64,000 nt of DNA. Source: CAWDDG01 sp963801065. GTDB taxonomy: Bacteria; Actinomycetota; Actinomycetes; Jiangellales; Jiangellaceae. Both the position numbers and the translations under genes were made by a program. The notes under the pieces are model-generated. The model saw only the letters and a list, made by a program, of their open reading frames with translations. It searched no databases and had not been told where the DNA came from. Shown here piece by piece: positions 1 to 8,215 of this stretch. Location of the stretch: the NCBI GenBank assembly GCA_963801065.1, contig CAWDDG010000008.1, positions 434,001 to 498,000 on the forward strand, written 5' to 3'. How positions within the stretch are numbered: the stretch's first letter is position 1; each line of letters opens with the position of its first letter.

Positions 1-64
1 CACGTCCGCAGCTCCGCCATTCTTTGTCATCGAGGACAGAGCGACGCTGGCCGGGAGCCCGAGC

Positions 65-395
65 TCAGTGGTGGCGGCCGAGCATGTACGGGACCATGGC
101 ACGCGCAAATTCCGTGTGCGGACCGGGCCGGGCGGGGGGCGAAGGCGATCTCGAAGGCGTCGAGCGCCGAGTCTGCGATGCCTTCGGCAAAGGCGCGGGC
201 GAACTCGATGCTGCCGTAGGCGTCACTGAGATCCCGAATCTCGGCCACGATCGCGGGCGTTCGCTCGTCCGGGGACAGGCTGAGGTACCGATCGGCGACG
301 AGGCGGTCGGATCCGACGGCGTCGTCGCCGATCAGGTGGATGAGCACCAGCGTGCGTTGCCCTCGCCCAGCGTCGTACCGAGCCCGGGACAGACA
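65..395 (-). pseudogene. Polyprenyl synthetase 3' remnant
   Basis: The minus strand keeps about 100 residues resembling the C-terminal end of an isoprenyl diphosphate synthase: GQRTLVLIH, then a YGSIEFARAFAEGIA helix. The homologous frame begins near 395 without a start or the two Asp-rich catalytic motifs. Near 120-140 the frame shifts: the expected ending AMVPYMLGRHH followed by TGA is read in another frame and stops at 65. A truncated 5' side and a frameshift together point to a dead remnant. Some other helical protein remains possible. It lies just downstream of the protease gene on the same strand. Confidence 0.55.
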
Positions 396-420
396 ACCTG
401 AGTTCGTGCGCGCTCGGGCC

Positions 421-1521
421 TCACCCGACCGTGGGCGCGGTCACCGGACGCACGCCCAGTGCCGTCTCGACATCGTTGATGTGGTTGTGGATCGTCAGAA
501 CGGCGGACCCGGCGTACAGCAGGCCGACCGCGCTGAGATCTTCGGCGCTCATCAGCAGGCTGCCGGAGTCGCCGCCGGCCGACATCGCCCCGGTGATGAT
601 CTGGTGCCGGAACGTGGCCACACCGGGCGGCCCGTAGTTGACGGCGACCGTCGCGTTGATCGCCAGGACCGTACCAAACGTCACCTGTGTGGTGCGGCCA
701 ACCTTGATGACCCGCATTCCGATGCGCGCCTGATCCACCCCGCGCTGGATGACCTGTCCGATGATCGCCGCGGTGACGTTGCGGCTGTAGGTAGGACGGG
801 CGACCGCTGCGTCGACCAGGTTGTAGCCGGAGCGCCCGAACACGATCGGCTCGAACCGCTCCAGCGTCGCCACCGTGTCGGCCGGGAACAGCCCGCCGTC
901 GAACGAGCCGGGCTGCAGGATGGCGTCACCGATCGTTGCCGCGTTGGAGGCTGCGAGGACGTGGTTGTTGCTGAGGATCAGGTAGTCACCGGTCCCGTCG
1001 CGTGGCGGGCACGTGCAGTCGCGCAGGTCGTCGCATCCGCAGCGCCGGAGGTCGCGCACGAGGGCACCGAACGTCCCTGCGGTGATGTTGTGGTGACCGA
1101 TGCTGAAGCCGGGCAATGCGGGCCGGACCTTGCCGGTGAACGCGAGCGCGTCGAAGCGTCCGGACTCGACGACGTCGGTCACGATGCCGTCGACCTCGGT
1201 GGGCACCTGGTCACCTTTGGGCACCTGCGTCTTGGGCTTCTTATTCTCCACGAACACCGTCAGGGACTGCGTGGCGGTGAGCTTGCCGCCGGTCATCTTG
1301 AAGCTGGGGGCCACTCCGACGACGTTCTCCATCGCCAGCAGACGCGATTCGTGGCGGTCCTGCGCGGCGGTCACGTGCCCCGCGGTCTCGAGCTCCGCTG
1401 TAGCCGTGGCCGCGGCTGCGGCTTGCCCGGCCGCACTCTCGGCGAACTTGTCCCAGGTCGCCGTGAGCTTCTGTCCCGCGCTCTGCTCGGCCTTGGTCCA
1501 GCTCTTGAGTTCTTCCGTCAT
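421..1521 (-). CDS. Trypsin-like serine protease
   Basis: The predicted 366-residue chymotrypsin-fold protease has a recognisable triad: His187 in ILSNNHVLA, Asp237 in NLVDAAVARP and Ser319 in AGGDSGSLLM. Residues 1-65 form an Ala-rich helical stretch, and 66-122 form a pro-domain-like segment (NVVGVAP...VDGIVTDVVESG). Four Cys lie close together at 161, 163, 169 and 171 (CGCDDLRDCTC), suggesting disulfides or a metal site. No signal peptide is evident, so an intracellular or non-classically exported enzyme is likely. ATG 1521 was chosen because GGGAAGGGA precedes it; the frame is open further upstream but has no better site. The pro-domain-like gene ends 32 bp upstream on the same strand, so the two probably form an operon. 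Confidence 0.85.
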   Translation of the reverse strand: MTEELKSWTKAEQSAGQKLTATWDKFAESAAGQAAAAATATAELETAGHVTAAQDRHESRLLAMENVVGVAPSFKMTGGKLTATQSLTVFVENKKPKTQVPKGDQVPTEVDGIVTDVVESGRFDALAFTGKVRPALPGFSIGHHNITAGTFGALVRDLRRCGCDDLRDCTCPPRDGTGDYLILSNNHVLAASNAATIGDAILQPGSFDGGLFPADTVATLERFEPIVFGRSGYNLVDAAVARPTYSRNVTAAIIGQVIQRGVDQARIGMRVIKVGRTTQVTFGTVLAINATVAVNYGPPGVATFRHQIITGAMSAGGDSGSLLMSAEDLSAVGLLYAGSAVLTIHNHINDVETALGVRPVTAPTVG

Positions 1522-1553
1522 CTGCCTATCCCTTCCCCCGAAGTGACCGGCGC

Positions 1554-1811
1554 TCAGGTGCTCTGGGCCTCGATGGGCCCGCTCTCCACGACCTCGACCC
1601 GGATGCCATCGAGCTGCCTCGGCAGGACGTCCTGTTCGGACAGGTCGGACAAGGGCACCTTGCGACTGACGTAGACGGTGATGCACGGCTGCCCTTCCGA
1701 GGTGCCCTCGGCGACAGCCACCACGTTGGCGCGGCGCATCAGGTCGAGCTCATGCCTGGCCATCACGGCCGCGACATGGCCCGCCTGCGGGTTGAGCCTC
1801 TCGTCTGACAC
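1554..1811 (-). CDS. Stand-alone pro-domain-like protein
   Basis: This 85-residue protein starts at a GTG behind GGGAGG. Its segment MRRANVVAVAEG...TVYVSRKVP...QLDGIRVEVVESG aligns by eye with residues 64-121 of the protease encoded directly downstream (AMENVVGVAP...TVFVENKKP...EVDGIVTDVVESG). It contains no catalytic domain. I infer a duplicated, free-standing version of the protease's N-terminal domain that could act as inhibitor, chaperone or targeting partner; the function is not known to me. It is the first gene of a two-gene minus-strand operon. Confidence 0.7.
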   Translation of the reverse strand: MSDERLNPQAGHVAAVMARHELDLMRRANVVAVAEGTSEGQPCITVYVSRKVPLSDLSEQDVLPRQLDGIRVEVVESGPIEAQST

Positions 1812-1861
1812 CGTCCTGCCTCCCGTCCATCCGGGCCGGTCGCCGTGGACAACGACCTTCT

Positions 1862-2326
1862 CGCGCAGGTAGGAGGCCCTAGCTTGACACCCCCCTTACG
1901 CAGCGTCAACGCAACATGTCGGAGGCGCCGGCCGGTCATCCCAGCCAGCGACCCACGTCAGGAGGCACGTTCGACGGCATGCCCCTACAGCAGCTCGTGT
2001 GGGATGACGTCGAGCGCACGGGCATGGGTCGCCGCCTGCACGACCGGTGCCCCACGCCCGCGAGACCGCCCCATCTTCAAGAACAAATCCTCCCGGTCTC
2101 GTTCCGTTTCCCCAGGCCGCTCACCGAACCCGCGTGCGCTCCTCAACGCAACGGGATCTCCACGGTCAGTTCCGTTGCCTTGGTTCGGTCCAAGGGGTTG
2201 GGGATCGCTGCGCCTCGGTGGTATGTGACTCCTCCGGGAGCCAAATCGAGGGTCCCGGCTGCGGCCAATTGGCCCGTTGACGTGCCTGGGGGATTGGCGC
2301 AGGGTGGGAGCACGGAGGGAGACGCG
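1862..2326. other. Intergenic region, no gene seen
   Basis: About 465 bp lie between the divergent pro-domain gene and the cNMP-binding gene. Open frames here have no ribosome site, no recognisable domain and mutually shadow each other. The segment probably holds the promoters of both flanking transcription units, but I see no clear -35/-10 pair. Confidence 0.5.
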
Positions 2327-2719
2327 ATGCTCGCTGACGAGCTTCGATCGGTACCGCTGTTCAAGAACCTTACCGACAGTCAGCGCGAGCGCGCCGCCGA
2401 GCGGCTGCAGGAGGTCGACGTCGACCTCGGTGCGGTAATCGCACGCCAGGGCGACTTCGCCTATCACCTGTTCGTGGTACGGGAGGGGACGGCCGCGGTC
2501 ACCATCGACGGAGAGCTGGTCACGTCGCTCGGGCCGGGCAGCACCTTCGGCGAAATCGGCGTTCTCGACCGCGGCCGCCGGACAGCGAACGTAGTCGCGG
2601 CCACCCCGATGCGGCTGCTCACCATGACGATGGGGGACTTCGACGAGCTGGCCGCGGACCTCCCGGAGTTCGCCGCCCACGCGAAGACCATGGCGCAGTA
2701 TCGGCTCGAGCGCACCTGA
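2327..2719 (+). CDS. Cyclic nucleotide-binding domain protein
   Basis: The 130-residue protein is essentially one Crp/PKA-type cyclic nucleotide-binding domain: LFKNLTDSQRE, a Gly-rich turn, then the phosphate-binding cassette FGEIGVLDRGRRTANVVA with its conserved Glu and Arg. There is no helix-turn-helix after it, so it is not a transcription factor of the Crp class; it could sense cNMP for a partner protein. ATG 2327 was chosen over a longer open frame because GGAGGGA sits 6 bp upstream. It appears monocistronic. Confidence 0.85.
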   Translation: MLADELRSVPLFKNLTDSQRERAAERLQEVDVDLGAVIARQGDFAYHLFVVREGTAAVTIDGELVTSLGPGSTFGEIGVLDRGRRTANVVAATPMRLLTMTMGDFDELAADLPEFAAHAKTMAQYRLERT

Positions 2720-3096
2720 ACCCGGCGCGAGCGGGGCCCTCACCCAGCAAGATCGCGCCATCCGCGGCGCAGAGCCATCTCGAAGTTCGACCACACTCGG
2801 CGCCTGTCCGACTCATGGCCAGGTCCAGGCTGAGGATCCACCAGAGACTCCCAAACCACTGGTGGGTTGCCGGGAGCTTGGGTGCCCTCCGACCGACCTC
2901 GATCACCGCGGCATCGCATCTGGGATGCCCTCGGGAGCCGCGCTTTCATCGGCAGATGATTAGGTTCTGGATGGAAGTTGCGGGCCCGCTCAAGCGAGGG
3001 CAGACATAACCGCCGCCGCGAACGAGTGCGCCAAACCGCGGCGCCAGCATTACTGTCCGCGGCTTCGCCTTATAGAGAGATCGCTGGTGGGCAACG
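2720..3096. other. Intergenic region, no gene seen
   Basis: About 377 bp between two plus-strand genes. No frame shows a plausible start with ribosome site plus conserved motif, and I see no strong hairpin. It presumably contains the promoter of the methyltransferase-like gene that follows. Confidence 0.45.
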
Positions 3097-3585
3097 ATGA
3101 TTGAGGGCCCGGTTCGCATCCCTACGCTCGGCCCCCGGGGCGAGGGCTGGGTGTTCATTCAGATGGTCCTCCTGGTGGGTGTGGCGGTGGCCGGGCTGGT
3201 GGGCGAGCGGTGGCTGGAGTACCTGCGGGTGCCGGCCCTGGTGACCGCGATCATCTCTGGTGTCGCCGGTCTGTGGCTCGTCTCCTGGGGCATCGGAACG
3301 CTGGGGAAGTCGCTGTCGCCGCTGCCGAAACCGCCGACTGCGTCCGAGCTCAAGGAATCCGGTGCGTACGCACTGGTGCGACATCCGATCTATGGGGGGA
3401 TTCTGCTGCTGTCGTTGGCGTGGTCGCTTGCACTCAGTCCTTGGGCGCTCATCCCGACCGGCGCGCTGGCCATCGCCCTGGCGTTCAAATCGCGCGTCGA
3501 GGAGCGGTGGCTTATCGATCGCCACCCGACCTACGTAGGCTACCGACAACGGGTCCGTCACCGCTTCGTCCCGCACCTCTGGTGA
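3097..3585 (+). CDS. Isoprenylcysteine/phospholipid methyltransferase-like membrane protein
   Basis: The 162-residue protein has about four hydrophobic segments and ends with the signature of the ICMT/PEMT family: GAYALVRHPIYGG, then EERWLIDRHPTYVGYRQRV. In that family these conserved segments bind S-adenosylmethionine and the membrane-embedded substrate. The substrate is not predictable; actinobacterial members are uncharacterised or annotated as isoprenylcysteine carboxyl methyltransferase family. The start is an ATG without a strong ribosome site; the N-terminus runs straight into the first membrane segment. The gene stands alone. Confidence 0.8.
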   Translation: MIEGPVRIPTLGPRGEGWVFIQMVLLVGVAVAGLVGERWLEYLRVPALVTAIISGVAGLWLVSWGIGTLGKSLSPLPKPPTASELKESGAYALVRHPIYGGILLLSLAWSLALSPWALIPTGALAIALAFKSRVEERWLIDRHPTYVGYRQRVRHRFVPHLW

Positions 3586-3805
3586 GGAGGACGGCGGCCG
3601 CCAGAGGCGACCTGACTGCATCGGCGAGCGGATCATGAGAGAAGACGCTCCGCGACGGATCCCGTTCGGCCAACAATGCCTTCTCCGCGTACGTCGACGA
3701 TGACCCATTAGCCGCACGGGTTGAGCGCTGACGAACACGCGCAGCGCGTGCAGCGCGCCGGAGCACGCCGACAGCGTGGAGGATGTTCGCGACCTGGGAT
3801 GTGAA

Positions 3806-4000
3806 GATCGAGCCCCTACGAGCCCCTCGCCGTTCGGTCATCAGCGGATCGCGTTCAGCGCTGCAACCGACGTCAACCGAGACGACTTCGGCCTGACGTG
3901 GAACCAGACGTTGGAGACCGGCGGAATGCTCGTCGGCAAGACAGCCCGCATCGAACTGAACATGCAAGCGATCGCCGTGGCGGACGCTGCCGTGGCTTGA
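3806..4000 (+). pseudogene. YceI family 3' remnant
   Basis: The frame ending at TGA 4000 reads PSPFGHQRIAFSAATDVN, DFGLTWNQTLETGG, VLVG-like MLVGKTARIEL and NMQAI. This is the C-terminal third of a YceI lipocalin-like isoprenoid-binding protein, including the hallmark DFGLTWN. The preceding two-thirds are absent: upstream frames show nothing YceI-like and no start. It is therefore a 5'-truncated remnant, lying upstream of the AhpD-like gene. Confidence 0.75.
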
Positions 4001-4211
4001 GCCGGGCGTCCGACCCGCCGGCGTCGGTACGGAGCGCCGACCGCGTTCTCGCCTCGAGCAAGCGCTTCGCGGTCCCTTGCCTAGCCGCGTTCTTGGAGGT
4101 TGCCGAGGCGACGTTCCAGGCTCATCTCCGCCCCCGACCGTTGCCGTGCACGGCAAGGTGTACTCGGTCGACTTTCGGCCCCGGAACCCTGACCCCGACA
4201 GGAGCAACGAC

Positions 4212-4703
4212 ATGACGGACGTGACCGTCACCAACCGCCGGACCGACAGCTCGGCCAACGAGGACCTGACCAAGCTCGCCCGCCACGGCGCCGACACCTT
4301 CGGCTACAAGGCCCACCTGCGCATCGACCGCAAGCTCGCCCAACTCCTGCGCCTGCGGGTGTCTCAGATCAACAATTGCAGCTACTGCCTCAACCTCCAC
4401 TACGAGGCCGCGCGCGACGCCGGCATCCCCCGACCGGTGATCGATACCCTGACCGCGTGGTGGGAGACGGACTTCCATGACGACGCTGCGCGCGCCGCCC
4501 TCGCCTACACCGAGGCGATCACTCGCGTCGCCGACGCGACCGTCGCCGACGATTTCGGCGCACGGCACGACGCGCTCGCCGAGCACTTCTCGCAGGAGGA
4601 GATCCTCGAGATCATCGGGATCGTCATCAACATGAACGTCTGGACCCGACTCAAGCTGGCCGAGGGCGCCATCCCCGGGCTCGCCGAGCAGGCGATGTCG
4701 TGA
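4212..4703 (+). CDS. Carboxymuconolactone decarboxylase / AhpD-like protein
   Basis: The 163-residue all-helical protein carries the CMD/AhpD redox motif NCSYCLNLH (CxxC followed by His three residues later), which in AhpD is the disulfide-reductase and peroxidase centre. ATG 4212 follows AGGAG by 8 bp; the open frame upstream is ignored. Its TGA overlaps the GTG of the next gene by 4 bp, so translation is coupled. The partner is a sigma/anti-sigma fusion, suggesting a redox- or peroxide-linked regulatory pair. An actual decarboxylase role is unlikely. Confidence 0.85.
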   Translation: MTDVTVTNRRTDSSANEDLTKLARHGADTFGYKAHLRIDRKLAQLLRLRVSQINNCSYCLNLHYEAARDAGIPRPVIDTLTAWWETDFHDDAARAALAYTEAITRVADATVADDFGARHDALAEHFSQEEILEIIGIVINMNVWTRLKLAEGAIPGLAEQAMS

Positions 4704-5482
4704 ACCCGATCACCTGCCAAGCCGCGGTGCACGCCGCGAGCGACGAGCTCGCCGGGCTGCTGTCCGACGCCGAGCGAAGCGCGCTCGAGGACCACCTGGC
4801 CGGCTGCGACAGCTGCTCGTGCCTCATGGACCAGCTGCGCACCACCGTCGCCATCCTCGGGTCACGCCCCGACGTACAGATCCCCGACTCGCTCCGCGCC
4901 ATGGTCGCCCACGCAGAGGGTGAACGCGCCGAGGCACTCACCGCGCAGCTGCCGCATCTCTACGCACTCGCGAACGCGCTCGACGCCAACGCCGCCGACG
5001 ACCTGGTCCAGGAGACGCTCACTTCTGCGCTCGCGGACCCCGACGCCGACACGACCGGATCGGGTCTCGTCGCGGCCTTGATGCGCCTCGCCGACGAACG
5101 TAGGCCCGATGTCGAGTCCCCGGCCGTCCCCGCTACAGGAAGTGACCCCGACGCCGACGCGCCCGAGCTCTTCTACCCCGACTTCTACACCGACGGGCCC
5201 GATGCCGGAGCATGGGTCGAATCGCCCGTGGCTTGGGGCGAGGCGCGGGTGCTTCGTCCTGAAGACGATCTCGTCACGACCGAGGCATACGGCGTCGTGG
5301 ACGCGGCGCTCGCCGAACTGGATCCGATCGACGCCGGTCTCGTCACCCTCGTCGACATCGAAGGGGCGCCATTCAGCCGGGCCGCCCTCGAGCTCGACCT
5401 GCCCTCCGGCGCGGCGCGCGAACGCCTCGCCCGGGCCAGGTTCAAGGTCCGCGCCGCGCTCGACCGGTACCTCCGGAGCTGA
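4700..5482 (+). CDS. Zinc-finger anti-sigma / sigma-70-like fusion protein
   Basis: The 260-residue protein opens with a zf-HC2 anti-sigma zinc finger (Cys6, then HLAGCDSC, i.e. HxxxCxxC near residue 35). It then has a sigma region 2-like helix pair (residues about 85-115, DDLVQETLTSAL), a long acidic Pro/Asp-rich linker, and a sigma region 4-like helix-turn-helix tail (ELDPIDAGLVTLVDIEG, then ARERLARARFKVRAAL). The usual order is separate sigma and anti-sigma genes; here both are in one chain and region 2 looks degenerate, so it may be a regulator rather than a working sigma factor. The GTG start overlaps the stop of the AhpD-like gene (GTGA). Confidence 0.7.
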   Translation: MNPITCQAAVHAASDELAGLLSDAERSALEDHLAGCDSCSCLMDQLRTTVAILGSRPDVQIPDSLRAMVAHAEGERAEALTAQLPHLYALANALDANAADDLVQETLTSALADPDADTTGSGLVAALMRLADERRPDVESPAVPATGSDPDADAPELFYPDFYTDGPDAGAWVESPVAWGEARVLRPEDDLVTTEAYGVVDAALAELDPIDAGLVTLVDIEGAPFSRAALELDLPSGAARERLARARFKVRAALDRYLRS

Positions 5483-5523
5483 AGCCTTCGCCACCGCCCC
5501 AGCGCCGTGGCAAACGCTGACGA

Positions 5524-5871
5524 TCAATCCCGGTAGCGACCGTCGAACTGGGAGCCTCGGCCGAGTTCGGTGAAATGGAGCCCGACGATGGCGCCGTCCT
5601 CGACCATCCAGCGCAGGTCGTAGCTGGCGCGGTAGCTGGGCGGCCAGAACGAACCGAAGTGACCGTCGTCGTCGACGTACCACTCGCCCCGGCTCGGACG
5701 ACCGCCCTCGACGTACGTGGTCCCGCCGTCGGCCTGGAAGACCTGGGTCGCACCGTCGGAAAACACCAGCTCTCCCGCCGTCAACGCCCGCGGGATGAAC
5801 GCCGGTGCGACCACGTCGCCGTCGGACACCCCGACATCATCGAACCCGTCCACGAACCCGACTGTAGCCAT
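5524..5871 (-). CDS. Conserved hypothetical protein
   Basis: The 115-residue protein is rich in aromatic and acidic residues with alternating beta-like segments: FSDGATQVFQADGG, SRGEWYVDDDGHFGSFWPP, YDLRWMVEDGAIVGLHF. The pattern suggests a small beta-barrel or lipocalin-like fold. No signal peptide or membrane segment is seen. ATG 5871 is the only good start, since upstream sequence in this frame loses the pattern. I do not recognise a functional family. It is convergent with the sigma/anti-sigma gene. Confidence 0.55.
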   Translation of the reverse strand: MATVGFVDGFDDVGVSDGDVVAPAFIPRALTAGELVFSDGATQVFQADGGTTYVEGGRPSRGEWYVDDDGHFGSFWPPSYRASYDLRWMVEDGAIVGLHFTELGRGSQFDGRYRD

Positions 5872-6002
5872 GCTCGGCGCTGTCGACGGCCGGCGCCCAT
5901 GCCCGGAGCGCGAGGCGTACTGGAACGCCGAGGGCGATGCTCCCTGACGAGAGTGCCCGGCAGACGGAGCCTGGCGATGTGACGTGAGCTTCGTGGCGCC
6001 AG

Positions 6003-6275
6003 TCAGGCTTCGGTGGACAGCTGGATTTCGAGCATGTCGATGCCGCGCAGGTCGAGCCATGCTCGTGCGGGCGAGCGCACGAAACGGACTTGGACGGAGT
6101 CGCAGGAGGCGCAGCGCAGCACCATGCCGGGTGCCTGCAGGTAGGCGCGCAGAGTGGCGATCGGGTGAGTATGGCGGCAGGTGGCGCAGGTGGTGATGGC
6201 CGTCGTGGCGTCGAAGGCGAAGATGTCTGCGAGGTCGCCGGCGGTGGCGTTGCCGTCAAGGGGGTCTGGGGTCAT
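6003..6275 (-). CDS. DUF6510 zinc-ribbon-like protein
   Basis: The 90-residue protein has two Cys pairs, TTCATCRH and LRCASCDS, arranged like a small zinc ribbon, and begins LDGNATAGDLADIF, which I recall as the DUF6510 signature. ATG 6275 lies 2 bp after the stop of the flavin reductase gene. It is the last gene of a three-gene minus-strand operon: molybdopterin oxidoreductase, flavin reductase, DUF6510. It may help in metal or cofactor handling for that redox pair; this is inferred only from context. Confidence 0.8.
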   Translation of the reverse strand: MTPDPLDGNATAGDLADIFAFDATTAITTCATCRHTHPIATLRAYLQAPGMVLRCASCDSVQVRFVRSPARAWLDLRGIDMLEIQLSTEA

Positions 6276-6276
6276 C

Positions 6277-6999
6277 TCATTCTCCTGTCGGTCCGAAGCG
6301 TTCGGTCTTGACCCGTGCGGCCTCGTGGCCGAGGCCGACGAGCGCGACGCTGACGGCTTCGACGAACGGCGTCGGTCCACAGACGTAGCAGCGGGGGCGA
6401 ATCGGTGGTGGCCAGCCGACCTCGCCGAGTAGGTCGGCGTCGACGCGACCGCGATGCCCAGTCCACTGGGGTGACGCTTCGCGGGTGAGAGCGAGGGTGA
6501 CGGCTCGGTGACCGCTGTCGGCCAACGTGGTCAACTCGTCGCGGTAGATGACGTCGTCGAGGGTGCGCGCCGAGTAGATGAGCTGCATCGCCGCGGTGCT
6601 GCCCGTGCGGGCGTGGTGGCGCATCATCGCCATGAGCGGCGCCACTCCTGAACCACCGCCGACCAGCAGCACCGGGGTGGTGTCGTCGCCGTCCCACACG
6701 AACCACCCGCCGATCGGACCGCGCACCTCGAACTGGTCGCCCACGTCGGCGACCGTGGTCAGGTACGGCGAGACTTCGCCGTCGTCAATGCGGACCACAG
6801 TCAACTCGATGCGGTCGGCTCCCGGTGGCGACGCGATCGAATAGCTCCGCTGCGCCTGATACCCATCTTCGGCGGTGAGGCGGACATCGACGTGCTGCCC
6901 GGCTCGGTGGCCCGGCCAAACCGGGACGCCGAGGCGCAGCGTCGTGGTCCGGGCCGTCTCCGCGATCGTCTCGGCGACGGTCGCCACTAACCACCGCAC
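6277..6999 (-). CDS. FAD-binding ferredoxin reductase-type oxidoreductase
   Basis: The 240-residue protein has the ferredoxin-NADP reductase fold: an FAD motif RSYSIAS near residue 71, a Gly-rich NAD(P) loop VGGGSGVAPLM near 113, and a C-terminal CGPTPFV. It lacks the 2Fe-2S domain seen in longer family members. It probably shuttles electrons between NAD(P)H and the adjacent molybdenum enzyme, whose stop lies only 5 bp upstream of this GTG start. The DUF6510 gene follows 2 bp downstream. Confidence 0.88.
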   Translation of the reverse strand: MRWLVATVAETIAETARTTTLRLGVPVWPGHRAGQHVDVRLTAEDGYQAQRSYSIASPPGADRIELTVVRIDDGEVSPYLTTVADVGDQFEVRGPIGGWFVWDGDDTTPVLLVGGGSGVAPLMAMMRHHARTGSTAAMQLIYSARTLDDVIYRDELTTLADSGHRAVTLALTREASPQWTGHRGRVDADLLGEVGWPPPIRPRCYVCGPTPFVEAVSVALVGLGHEAARVKTERFGPTGE

Positions 7000-7004
7000 G
7001 ACGG

Positions 7005-7610
7005 TCAGTCACCCCAGTAGCGCTGCTCACGCCAGGGGTCGCCGTAGTTGTGGTAGCCGACGCTCTCCCAGAAACCCGGCTCGTCGTCGTCACTCAGCCG
7101 CAGTCCACGAACCCACTTGGCGCTCTTCCAGAAGTACAGGTGGGGCACCAACAGACGGGCCGGCCCGCCATGCTCGGGCTCCAACTCCTCGCCCTCGAAG
7201 CCGTACACCACCCACGCCTGTCCGTTGCTCATGTCAGCCAGCGGCAGGTTCGTGGTGTAGCCACCGTCGGCGAAGGCGATGACGAACTCGGCGCTGGTGT
7301 CGATCCCATCGAGCAGCGTGTCAACCGACACCCCTTCCCAGCGGGTGCCGAGCTTGGACCACTTGGTCACACAGTGGATATCGACCGTCGGTGTCTCCGC
7401 CGGCAGGTCGCGGAACGCGTCCCACATCCAGCGCGCCGCCACTGACCCCGTCTCGTCGACGATCATGAAGTCCCATTCCTCCAGCGGCGTGAACGGTGTC
7501 GGCCCCGCCGACAACACCGGGAAGTCATCGACGATGTATTGGCCCGGCGGGATCAGACCGGCACCGGGCTGCCGACGTCGACCCCCGAAACCCCGGCTAA
7601 CGATGCCCAT
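7005..7610 (-). CDS. Sulfite oxidase-family molybdopterin oxidoreductase
   Basis: The 201-residue protein matches the catalytic molybdopterin domain of YedY/MsrP-like enzymes. The likely Mo-coordinating Cys lies in VDIHCVTKWSKL, and HGGPARLLVPHLY plus YFWKSAKWVRGL are typical cofactor contacts. There is no dimerisation domain and no Tat signal, so it appears cytoplasmic, unlike MsrP. ATG 7610 has GAGGAGA 6 bp upstream. It heads the three-gene operon with the flavin reductase and DUF6510; substrate unknown. Confidence 0.88.
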   Translation of the reverse strand: MGIVSRGFGGRRRQPGAGLIPPGQYIVDDFPVLSAGPTPFTPLEEWDFMIVDETGSVAARWMWDAFRDLPAETPTVDIHCVTKWSKLGTRWEGVSVDTLLDGIDTSAEFVIAFADGGYTTNLPLADMSNGQAWVVYGFEGEELEPEHGGPARLLVPHLYFWKSAKWVRGLRLSDDDEPGFWESVGYHNYGDPWREQRYWGD

Positions 7611-8116
7611 ATCTCTTTCTCCTCTCGACAAATCGACCCAACGGCAATCTGGTTCGACACCTGGAAGCCCGCGCTCACCGGGAGCGACGTGCATCGGGGC
7701 GGGTCAGCTTCCTCACATCTCTACGGTAGGGGTCCGCCGGGGATCCGCGCAGATGACGACGCATCGGCCGCCGGACCACGTTCCGCAGAACACACCCACA
7801 TCAGCGTAAGTCGCTTTGCGTCAAGGTTTGGTCGGTGCCTCGTCCGTCGTCTGTCCCTGCATAGTGGTGATGGGGCTGGGCCCAACAGCGTGTAATCGGG
7901 TTGCTGAGACGGCGGGCGGGGCCGCGACGTATTCTGCCCTCCCCGCCTGGCGATTTCGCGGCGCACCGCGTGCTCGAAGCGGGCCGACCCGAGACGCCGA
8001 GTGCGGTCCAACCGTCCGCTGTCGCGCTCTCGAGCTCGACCTTGCACGCTTCGACCAGGACCGAACCGGCGCCGGCGTTTTTGGGCGTGTCCGCCGGGAC
8101 GTGGCGAGCGGACTAG
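7611..8116. other. Intergenic region, no gene seen
   Basis: About 500 bp upstream of the divergent oxidoreductase operon. Long open frames on both strands are high-GC shadows without ribosome sites or motifs. It ends in a 3' remnant of a thioredoxin-fold gene. It presumably carries the promoter for the oxidoreductase operon. Confidence 0.45.
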
Positions 8117-8215
8117 CCTCGGGTGAGATGCGGCACGCCGACCCTGTTCATCGACGGGGTCGTGCAGCTGGGCGGTTACGACGCGACTACCTTGCTGGAG
8201 GCGTTGGCCAGATGA
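8117..8215 (+). pseudogene. DsbA/thioredoxin-like 3' remnant
   Basis: Directly in front of the UBP zinc-finger gene a short frame reads CGTPTLFIDGVVQLGGYDAT and ends LLEALAR-stop. This is the cis-Pro loop and last helix of a DsbA-family or NhaA-fused thioredoxin domain. An in-frame TAG just upstream and the absence of the CxxC part show that it is truncated. Its TGA overlaps the ATG of the next gene (ATGA), so the lost gene was once co-translated with the UBP protein. Confidence 0.6.

Noticed and set aside
340..1674. Long plus-strand open frame opposite the protease
   Set aside because: It is the antisense shadow of the trypsin-like protease in GC-rich DNA; it has no ribosome site or domain, while the minus strand has a full catalytic triad.
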